A stretch of DNA of 64,000 bases from Umbelopsis ramanniana AG (lineage: Eukaryota > Mucoromycota > Umbelopsidomycetes > Umbelopsidales > Umbelopsidaceae). The notes under the pieces are model-generated. The model saw nothing but the letters and a program-made list of their open reading frames with translations. It was not told the DNA's origin and searched no databases. How positions within the stretch are numbered: the stretch's first letter is position 1; every line of letters starts with the position of its first letter. Below are positions 56,605 to 64,000 of this stretch, piece after piece. The translations under genes were made by a program, and so were the position numbers. The stretch spans positions 1 through 64,000 of the forward strand of contig NW_026252126.1 of NCBI RefSeq assembly GCF_025399195.1. The letters are read 5' to 3'.

Positions 56605-57732
56605 TGTCGGTACGTCGACACAAGCATGGCTACCACGCGACTGTAAAACTACTTGGTGCTCCATGCAACAAACAGTACATTCTGAACGGAACCTTCCGGA
56701 CTGATGGCCAAACATTGCAACTGCTAGCATTTAATACCAAGAAGTTCAAGAAGAGTTCATCTGCCGATGATGCAGTAGGTTACGATGGTAACCATTCAAA
56801 AGATACTGACAGTCAAGGCGTGGAACGACTGTTGAAGAACGTGGATGACATGTTCCCAAATGTGGATGTGGTGCGAAACCACCTCTCTGACCCTGAAAGG
56901 GTCCCATAGTTGGAATTGACCTTGAAGAAACTTTCACCGCCGCTGCATGCGCCATCAGCTTTGCAGTTGGAGACGAGATTGGAGTGTGGAATCTGACAGT
57001 GAGGCGCTCTTCCCTTTATCAACCTACTCTGAAAGCGAGAAAGTACATGGAGAAGCGGAACTCAGCAAAGGTCAGAAGCGCAGAGAAGTCTGTCTCTGGA
57101 AATAAGCATTGCTCATTTTCTGCATCCGCTGAGTACGCAAGCAAGCGTCTTTTAGCCCAATCTGTCCTTCAGTCCTTTTATGCCTCGAAAAGGTTCAAGA
57201 GACTTGCACACGATCAGAAGAAGACACGGCGAGGCGAGTTTGACGTGGCGACGAACGCAATATTAAAGATGGCAGGCACTCATATCGGCAGGCACAAGAT
57301 GGAAAGGAAGACGTCCTATTTGCCATTGGCATTGGTGACTTCAACACAAGGACGAATTTCGATCGCTACATACCTTTTTCTCAAGTCATCTGATATGCAA
57401 AGTGAGTTTATCATTTCTGTAGTACACAGTATTTACAGCCTCTGATTTTGCTTCTCTGGTTGCGGAGTCTGGGCTACTTAGCCGTTGGAGTGAATGAGTT
57501 CTACACCTCCAAAAAATGCCCTTGCTGCCAGGAATTTGTTGGCCAAGTGAACATCCGTCGCTTATACTGTCCTAAATGCCAAAAAGTGTTCCATCGCGAC
57601 ACAATGGCAGGTCAAAACATTGCAAACGTCGCCTTGACGCAAATAACCGAATTCCGGCGACCGGCATATTTGAATGCTCCTTCCGCTGAGGCTTCCTCCT
57701 CCGTCAACGCTACGGAAATTACTTTGAGCTAA
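56605..57732 (+). pseudogene. Fanzor/TnpB-like RNA-guided nuclease remnant A
   Basis: The pieces, in three frames, follow the order of Fanzor (eukaryotic TnpB-like) proteins: KLLGAPCNKQYILNGTFRTD, NVDDMFPNVDVVRNHLSD, RuvC-I with Asp in VGIDLEETFTAAACA (about 56909), a basic helical stretch, the block FAIGIGDFNTRTNF, RuvC-II with Glu in VGVNEFYTSKKCPCC (57484-57528), a four-Cys zinc ribbon (CPCC and CPKC) and RuvC-III with Asp in HRDTMAGQN (57592-57618). At least two frameshifts (near 56907 and 57320) break it, although each catalytic acid is still present. TnpB/Fanzor proteins cut DNA guided by an RNA from the element end. Mobile-element origin is clear; activity from this copy is unlikely. 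Confidence 0.75.
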
Positions 57733-58065
57733 CCGAAGCTATCTCCTGCTTTGCGGCACCAAACTACCGCTCCGTCTCAATGATTTGTGATGGCCTCTAC
57801 TTTCACTAGGCAAGTACCATTTCTGAATGGCGCAAAAGTCTGCAAAAAGTTCAATGACTCAAACCGAACCTTTCGACTGATGTAATACGTTTTACAAAAT
57901 ACAGTTGAGATGGACGTGTTACTACACCACTGTGGTTGCTTCACTCCGGCTCGGATGTGACAATAGCTCTCTGAGCCGCGCTTTTATTGGCTGAAAAATG
58001 GATTAACAAAAATATTCTATGGCATTGATACTCTAGTTTCTTTCTAAGCCGCGCATCCGTAGCTA
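57733..58065. other. Spacer between element remnants
   Basis: 333 bp follow the Fanzor stop and precede the gag-like ORF. No gene is seen. It probably contains an element end; I could not identify terminal inverted repeats or a target-site duplication by eye. Confidence 0.4.
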
Positions 58066-59625
58066 ATGAATAATGAAATGGACACAACTCCGAACAACAT
58101 GGATCTCACCGAAGAAAAAATTGAAAAGCTCTACGTAGGCTTCGCGAAAAGATTTAGACTTGAAGAGCTAGCCAAAGTACAAGGACAACATGAAGGGGCT
58201 ATCTTACCCCTTGAAATCCTCGAAGAGATGGAAAATACTCCCAAAAACGGCCTGGCATACAACCTCAAGAGAGTGGGAAAAGACATCCGGAAATATGAAG
58301 GCGGTAGATGGACCGCCTCAGAATCTCTCAACAAGAGTATCATTCCCGACCTCAAAAGATACTACATCAGCCAAATACAAAGATGCGGACCGACTTCGAA
58401 CCTCGGGTCACGGCATTACCGAAATTTACGAAACACTCAAATTTGTAGCAGAAAGAGGAGGAGACCCTTCAGACGAAGACCTCCTCTTGGAGAGCATTGC
58501 CAAACTTCGACGTCTTGCAATATATGCATACGCGACAGCCAAACAGATGGACACCGAAGCCCACATCACCGCAGCCAAAGCTCTCCAATTACCTGAATCC
58601 CTCAAGCATATCACAGAGGAAGATGAATCCGGGAAAAGACTCACCTTCGATAACGAACTCATCGAACGGATTAACAAGGCAAAGTACGATGAATCTATCC
58701 TACGCGCAGCCACCTGTAGACCAAACTCAGCTTTCAATAAGAACTCCAGTTCAAATTTCCATAAAGTCATGGAACCCGAACCATCGGCAGAATTACCGAG
58801 GAAGCAATCACCGAAACAATGCCAACAACACAGTTAACAAGAACGACAACCTTGGCCGCCTGGAGATTATCAGGGAAATCAAGGGGTCAAAGGGCATTTC
58901 GGAAGAAATGATTAAGTTTCTGGAGGGAAGTCATCGCAAAGGTACTGTACGCACCTACAATAGTGCATGGTTAGTTTGGAGAGACTGGTGCCTACAACAG
59001 AACCCAAGGATAAGCCCCCTGGAATACAACTTTGAAAGGCTTCATGCTTTCTTCTTTATACCCCGGCAACACGCTCTCCAAACCTTGCGGACCTACCAGG
59101 CACCTTGGGCTCAGTTTTTTACGAACTATACCCGGAACTTCCAAGAATGACTGACCACCCATCACTGAAAGACTTCTTAGGGTCAGAAAGAAGACAATCG
59201 TGAGCCTGCTGAAGAAACACCAGTTGGAGACTTGGACGTCCGAATACTGATCATGTATCTCCGGGAAAGATTCAGGGAAAATGATACACTTACCTCGTTA
59301 CAGCTACAAGTCAAGACGATACTAATCCTGTGTATCGCCACGATGTGGAGACCATGTTCAGACATCGGGAGGATACAGCACCGCGGTGTACTTTTTTCAG
59401 GGTAAGAAGAAGAACCAATTGGAGTCACAATATTTGTGTGTGAACACAAGGAGGGCCAGTTCAAACACACCAGACTGGGTGCGATTCAAGATCAAGCGAT
59501 GTGCCCAGTGTTCAACCTGAAGGCATTCTGCACCAGAACACAACGAAGACGTGGGCCAATTAAACCTTCTATAGACGATGGTGCAGAACAAGGGAAATGT
59601 CACTTCAGTCATTAATGGCTTCCTT
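58066..59625 (+). pseudogene. Crypton/DIRS-like element: gag-like ORF plus truncated tyrosine recombinase
   Basis: Three overlapping frames read as one damaged coding unit. First, a gag-like part: NMDLTEEKIEKLYVGFAKRF (58099 on), IPDLKRYYISQ, then after a frameshift near 58375 YKDADRLRTSGHGITEIYE and LPESLKHITEEDESG. Second, a tyrosine-recombinase N-terminal core-binding domain: EMIKFLEGSHRKGTVRTYNS and WLVWRDWCLQQNPR (58900-59010). Third, beyond another break, LQLQVKTILILCIATMWRPCSD (about 59300-59360), where the Arg matches the first catalytic Arg box, and FKHTRLGAIQDQAMCPVF. The distal H-x-x-R and Tyr boxes are missing; the unit ends at about 59625 where Fanzor fragment C begins. No reverse transcriptase is seen, which favours Crypton over DIRS, or a deleted DIRS. 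Confidence 0.72.
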
Positions 59626-59629
59626 CAAT

Positions 59630-59890
59630 AACACACTACTGACACCGGAAACCCACATGCCTCGTATGAAAACGGTCAGTGATCCAGCACGGCAACTTCC
59701 AGTGTCTCCTGCAGAAGTGACAGTAGTGGCTTGGGGAAATGGTAAATTTGGTAGAAGAAAGGGACAGCCACCAAAGCCAAATGAAGCTTCGAGGAACTAC
59801 GTTGCGAAATGCGCAATTGTTCTGGATGAGTACAAGACGAGCCATGCCCATGTGGGAGACAAACCTTTCCCTATGAGGTATTGTAACTGA
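59630..59890 (+). pseudogene. Fanzor-like fragment C, truncated before the zinc ribbon
   Basis: The open frame carries ARQLPVSPAEVTVVAWGNGKFGRRKG and ends DEYKTS followed by unrelated residues (HAHVGDKPF). In Fanzor-like proteins the WGNGKFG block precedes the RuvC-II segment D/NEYxTS, after which the Cys zinc ribbon should start. Here the ribbon and RuvC-III are missing. The fragment abuts the truncated recombinase on its left and Fanzor remnant B on its right, so it is probably a partial copy brought in by insertion or recombination. Confidence 0.6.
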
Positions 59891-60988
59891 TTAACCAATG
59901 AAATTTTCAACAATACTTTGTAGCTATGGACATTCCATCAGCTTCATGTTTGCTAGAAAAAAGTTAAAAAGCCAATCGATACAAAACGTGCAATTATCTT
60001 TGGAAGACTTTGATGCATCTGAAATTGAACAATCTTTTCAGGATCGAAATCAACCTTCCTACGCCAAAAACAGCCAATATTAAACAATATGAAAAATATT
60101 TGAGATATGTGCTTCTCCATCTTGAAACCATCCTTTCTTTTTATCATTACGATCGCGGTATAGCCAGGTTCCACAATTATATAGGGCGACAGAGAGCCCG
60201 CGAAGAAATGGTGAATGTCTTTGCGAATGGTGGTAAAAAATACAACGCAGAAAATCGAAAAAACACACGGAAAAACCGTCGAAGACGAAAGAAAAACAGG
60301 AAAGGGAATACTAAACATGCATTACCCACAGGTCCAAGGTAACGTACTTTTTTTATTGTTCCATGTATAAATACATCCAAGGATCTAACAGAAGCATTTT
60401 TGCAGAGAATCCACCGCACGCAGAACACTGGGCACAATGCAAGGTCCCCAACATTGGAAGCCACTAACGCTCCAGATACCTTTTGAACCACGGCCTGTCG
60501 CCCCTATTATCGCTTTTGGTGACGCTATGTTTGGCATTAAAAACCATTCTCATCTCAAGGGCAAGCCAGTCGGTCTTGTTAACGTTCTTATGGAAGATGT
60601 TGAACCGCGGAAAGAGATTGGGAAAGCTTGTTGTCGTCCCGATTGAGGAATACCTTAACTTCGCAGGTAAGTGTCATCGGTTGTAATGAAGACGATATTG
60701 CTCCTTTTCTAATATAACTTGTGTAGATTTGTAACAAATGCAATGAGCGCAGTCTTAGCAAGGTCAAAACAGCTGATGACATCTCACACCATGGTGTTGT
60801 AGTATGCAAAAACTGCAAGATACTTTGGCAAAGGGATATCAACGCTAGCAATAATATGTTTCAAATTGCAACAATCTATCCGGGCCGGTGACCAACGTCC
60901 AATTGCTTTCGCAAGGCCGCCTGCACAGCAACCACTACATCATATCGCCACTACGAATGTGATTTCTCTTCCTAGTGAAGATGATTAA
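59890..60988 (+). pseudogene. Fanzor/TnpB-like remnant B
   Basis: Successive frames show FHNYIGRQRAREEMVNVF and GGKKYNAENRKNTRKNRRRR, the block PIIAFGDAMFGIKN, a segment ending VVVPIEEYL, and the C-terminal zinc ribbon ICNKCNERSL with CKNC, then RuvC-III Asp in WQRDINASNNM (60826-60858). A GTAAGTG donor at 60667 and GTGTAG acceptor at 60721-60726 suggest an intron between the RuvC-II region and the ribbon, but the joined frame is off by one. A stop (60889-60891) is followed, in the next frame, by RPIAFARPP, so the C-terminus is shifted too. It belongs to a different Fanzor lineage from remnant A, judged by the ribbon spacing and RD-x-NAS motif. Confidence 0.7.
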
Positions 60989-61486
60989 GATATTTACAGC
61001 CTCAAAACTGGTAAGCGTACATAAAAATGGCAAGCTTTGAAAAATGAATTCTGATGATTGCCTTTCAAAAACACGAATGTTTCCACTATCTTATTTGTGA
61101 GTAGTATTTGTTTGAATCTGTTTCTCCTCCTGCCAGTTACTAATGATTGCGAGGCTCTGGTATCGTGATAATAATTTTTTATTATTGGCACAAAATAATT
61201 CTCAGTACATAAACGCAACCGTAACCGTAACAGCAACAGCCCAATCCCCCTTACATTCCCCGTAATTATTAAAAATTAAAAATAAAAAGATGAAATCGAT
61301 GTAGAGCTTTCACCAGGGTAGACACATCCTTTTTCTTCTTAGCTTCTAATTAGTTACTCCATTTTCATAGGTCGTCGTGGTCTTTGTACTGATTTATCTC
61401 TCCACCTTTGTTTGTTTAATTTCTTTTTTTGAGCCGATTGACTTCCTCTGTCTCCAGACATAGTAGAGCGACCCAATAATCAAAGC
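60989..61486. other. Spacer upstream of the CAF120-like gene
   Basis: About 500 bp separate the Fanzor remnant from the next gene. It includes a short imperfect repeat (CGCAACCGTAACCGTAACAG, 61213-61232) and A/T-rich sequence that probably serves as promoter. No gene is seen. Confidence 0.5.
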
Positions 61487-64000
61487 ATGAGTGTCAGCGA
61501 AAAACCCGTGTTCCAGTTCAATGCACTTCCACAAGATATCAGTGCGTCGAATCGCCATGGCGGCTCGCAAACACGACATCGTTTGTCCAGGTCGCTGACG
61601 GGAAATTTCACATCATCTTGCAGCATGTTATACTCGCCAACCGATGAGACATCCACCATGACCAACTTAAAGACTAGGAACAGCTTTGATATCATGCCTC
61701 GAGCTGACAAGCCTATACCTAGCCTACCCAAATATCATACACGGCCAGTTTTTGTGAAAAACACCTATGCGAACATTTCATCAAGGCCATCAAAGTTCAT
61801 TAAGCCAGCGGCACAGCATCAGAACATTGCCGGTAAATCGCCTACCGATCTAGACAATATCGCCAAGCTGTTCTTGCGTTATAATCATAAAATGTATATG
61901 GAAGGCTACCTTACAACAATGGTCGAGGTTACACCAGAGGGAAGACATTTGGAGAGTACACAATGGAAAAAGGTGTTTGCCGAACTGTCTGGATCGACAC
62001 TTGCCATTTGGGATGCAGAGAAATCTAACCGCCAGGAAGGTATTCTTCCAAGTTATGTTAACATTACGGATGCCACCATGGAGATTCTTGATGAAGGCAA
62101 TGTAGGCAAGCCCAATTGTTTCGCTATTCAAAACACAGCTGGTGCAAATCGATTTGTGTTCCAAGCAAGAACAAGGCAAGATATGGAAAAGTGGGAATTT
62201 TGCTTTTGGCTGGCCAGTTTTGAAGGTACAAAATTGCACGAGATGTACACCAGGAAAATTCTAGCGCGGTCTCTGTACAAGCCCTACTTTACAAAACAGC
62301 CATCCAGCGGCATAGAGTGCTATCTTCAAGTCCGTTTTGCAGGCAAATCAGATTGGAAACGTCTCTGGACCGTTGTGGACAAGAAGGACGACAAGAAGCG
62401 ATGGGGTCGCAAAGCATCATCCCCCTTACCTGGCCAAATTTTAATATACGAAGACAAAAAATCGAGAACTCCATTGATATCATTGACCAATATTGTTCGA
62501 GCCTATGCCATATACCCTGAAACGCCTCACTTGAGCGAGCACTCCACTTTGTTCAAAGTTGAAGGATCAATTTCCACAGTTTCAACAGATGCAAGTTCAG
62601 ATATCCCGGATCGAATCTCTCATGTGTTATTCATGGCCAACAACAGCAAAGAGATGGCGCAGTGGCTCTTGACCACGTTTGATATTTTCAAACTCTATGG
62701 ACGCCCACAACAAATGTCTTTTAACCAAGTTCAGGCTGATGGAATTCATTATAGTGCTGAATCACTATTGATGGTTCCCGGAAAGTTGTTTCTGGACATA
62801 CAAGAAGTCCAAGGAAAGGGTTTATGTGACAAGAAAAGATGGGATCAAAAAGGGGTTTTTACGGACGAGCTGCAAAGAAAATTAGAGTTTGAAGAAGATA
62901 AAGCTAAGAAACCTTTGTCTCCAAAAGGCTACCACGCAAAATCGAAAAGCTTGCAAACACCCCACGTAGAGCAGCTAAAATCCAAAACCTCCACCACAGC
63001 TTCTCTCTTGAGTGACCTTACCAGCAATAGTCAACCCCCAGAAGTGAGTTCCATGAAGCAAAAAGTTGTGTCAATTCCGACAAAGCAAATAGGAGATTCT
63101 AGCGAGGACGATACTGAAGAGGATGGAGCGGGCGAGACGGATGAAGACACGGATGATGGCTCTAGCTTGAGGATTCCGTCAAAAGAAAACGCCATCTCTC
63201 AGCCACTTTCCAGTTCAACTCAACCGCATATTGAACCACGCGGATTAACAAGGCAGAGCAGTACCTCTAGCAGTTTTTTGTTGGATTTTGGAAACCTTTC
63301 TGGATCAAGGAATATGAGCAGTCGTGCTTCATCAGCGACAGCGTCCACTTCCAGTCTTTTTGGGGACTTTGCTCGCTCCACGGAGCTTTCAAAATACATC
63401 GATCCATCCGTATTTGAAGAAGATGTAGGAGAAGAAGTAGTAGTTGATAGAGCTCTTGAAGAATCTCGTGATGGTGTCCCGGCGCCAGCTGGTTCAAGGG
63501 AATCCAAAGGGAACCCGTTATCTTTCCCCAAATCTAATATCAGAGGCCTCTTTCCAAAGTTGCACTGGGGTACCTCTGGTACCATTGATTACGATGATGA
63601 TGTTGGAAGTCTATCCAATCCTTCAAATGATTTCAAAGACATAGCAGATTTGGGAGGTCGAGAGGGGCCGCCCATACCATCCTTGGGAGATCAATTTGCT
63701 AGTGAGAACAGCCTTCTCGCCAAAAAGCCAGCCGATTTACCCATGACCGCTCAGGAGCAAACAGAGTATGCAAGAGCAATGCGCCAGCCTTTTCTTCATG
63801 TACCGGTTAAACCAAAAGATCCTGGTTCAGGTTTAATCGGGAGAATAACGCAACTTGAATACGTGAGGCAGCAAAACAGTGGAAAAGGAGCAGTTGATAA
63901 AGTAGACAAGGTGCATGCGTTCAGTGCGGAAGTGGAAAAAGAGCGCTATTTTGAGCGCGAGAGAGACAGACAACTCATAGAGCATCGACAGCAGCAAATG
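61487..64000 (+). CDS. CAF120/Skg3-like PH-domain protein (5' part, runs off the window)
   Basis: An uninterrupted frame of 838 codons starts at ATG 61487 and is still open at 64000. After a Ser-rich start, two pleckstrin-homology-like units are visible: the first about residues 133-250 (MYMEGYLTTMVEVTPEGR, WKKVFAELSGSTLAIWDAE, FVFQARTRQDMEKWEFCFWLA), the second about 275-410 (IECYLQVRFAGKSDWKRLW, HVLFMANNSKEMAQWLLTTFDI). This is the tandem arrangement of fungal Caf120/Skg3 proteins, which associate with the CCR4-NOT complex or the bud neck in yeast. The remainder is acidic and Ser-rich with RESK-like basic clusters and a charged helix at the window edge (EVEKERYFERERDRQL). No intron is needed in 2.5 kb, unlike most neighbours. 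Precise ortholog is undetermined. Confidence 0.8.
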   Translation, partial: MSVSEKPVFQFNALPQDISASNRHGGSQTRHRLSRSLTGNFTSSCSMLYSPTDETSTMTNLKTRNSFDIMPRADKPIPSLPKYHTRPVFVKNTYANISSRPSKFIKPAAQHQNIAGKSPTDLDNIAKLFLRYNHKMYMEGYLTTMVEVTPEGRHLESTQWKKVFAELSGSTLAIWDAEKSNRQEGILPSYVNITDATMEILDEGNVGKPNCFAIQNTAGANRFVFQARTRQDMEKWEFCFWLASFEGTKLHEMYTRKILARSLYKPYFTKQPSSGIECYLQVRFAGKSDWKRLWTVVDKKDDKKRWGRKASSPLPGQILIYEDKKSRTPLISLTNIVRAYAIYPETPHLSEHSTLFKVEGSISTVSTDASSDIPDRISHVLFMANNSKEMAQWLLTTFDIFKLYGRPQQMSFNQVQADGIHYSAESLLMVPGKLFLDIQEVQGKGLCDKKRWDQKGVFTDELQRKLEFEEDKAKKPLSPKGYHAKSKSLQTPHVEQLKSKTSTTASLLSDLTSNSQPPEVSSMKQKVVSIPTKQIGDSSEDDTEEDGAGETDEDTDDGSSLRIPSKENAISQPLSSSTQPHIEPRGLTRQSSTSSSFLLDFGNLSGSRNMSSRASSATASTSSLFGDFARSTELSKYIDPSVFEEDVGEEVVVDRALEESRDGVPAPAGSRESKGNPLSFPKSNIRGLFPKLHWGTSGTIDYDDDVGSLSNPSNDFKDIADLGGREGPPIPSLGDQFASENSLLAKKPADLPMTAQEQTEYARAMRQPFLHVPVKPKDPGSGLIGRITQLEYVRQQNSGKGAVDKVDKVHAFSAEVEKERYFERERDRQLIEHRQQQM

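Noticed and set aside
63220-63585. 121-codon minus-strand frame
   Set aside because: Shadow of the continuous CAF120-like reading frame on the plus strand.
1-64000. tRNA, rRNA or CRISPR-like arrays
   Set aside because: No cloverleaf with matching T-arm, no rRNA segment and no regularly spaced direct repeats were found by eye; a tRNAscan or Infernal run would be decisive.

Overview
The window is nuclear DNA of an intron-dense fungus, most likely an early-diverging Mucoromycota (Mucorales-like) lineage; no genus is claimed. The basis is introns mostly of 47-110 nt with GT-AG ends, genes packed on both strands, lineage-typical genes (a JMJD6 hydroxylase, class C receptors with a bacterial-type binding domain) and relics of Fanzor-like and tyrosine-recombinase elements. 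I assembled 27 gene models by reading splice sites and comparing with remembered families. All complete models close in frame, but none has been tested against transcripts or databases. No rRNA, tRNA or CRISPR array was seen.

Layout. 0-11 kb: JMJD6 (+), converging on two tandem paralogous 7TM receptors (-) whose ectodomains look like bacterial solute-binding proteins. 12-20 kb: a TMEM198-like membrane protein, proteasome ATPase RPT1, a small alpha/beta protein, an LPA-type acyltransferase and ribosome-biogenesis factor TMA16. 20-30 kb: two small or low-complexity hypothetical genes, glucosidase II alpha, a small membrane protein, an AzgA-type purine permease and a SANT/Myb protein. 32-41 kb: an F-box protein, the Rab GTPase YPT1, a site-2 protease, a SUMO protease and a 98-residue protein. 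41-54 kb: a coiled-coil protein, a CENP-L/Fta1-like kinetochore protein, a peroxisomal 2,4-dienoyl-CoA reductase, PTPA, eIF3m and two tandem 2-isopropylmalate synthases. 56-61 kb: a graveyard of mobile elements. It holds a broken XPG-like nuclease next to a broken Fanzor/TnpB-like nuclease, a truncated Crypton/DIRS-like tyrosine recombinase with a gag-like ORF, and two more Fanzor fragments. 61.5-64 kb: the start of a CAF120-family PH-domain protein that runs off the window.

The host genes are mostly unrelated housekeeping functions (protein quality control, vesicle traffic, translation, leucine synthesis), many in divergent pairs sharing short promoters. Points that stand out are the paired receptor genes with a conserved C-terminal CPxCGIG motif, micro-exons of 10-11 nt in both receptors, an apparent 1-nt exon in the acyltransferase gene, leucine-pathway enzymes lacking the usual feedback domain but each carrying a GCN4-type promoter site, and the nested Fanzor relics, one directly behind an XPG-like nuclease.
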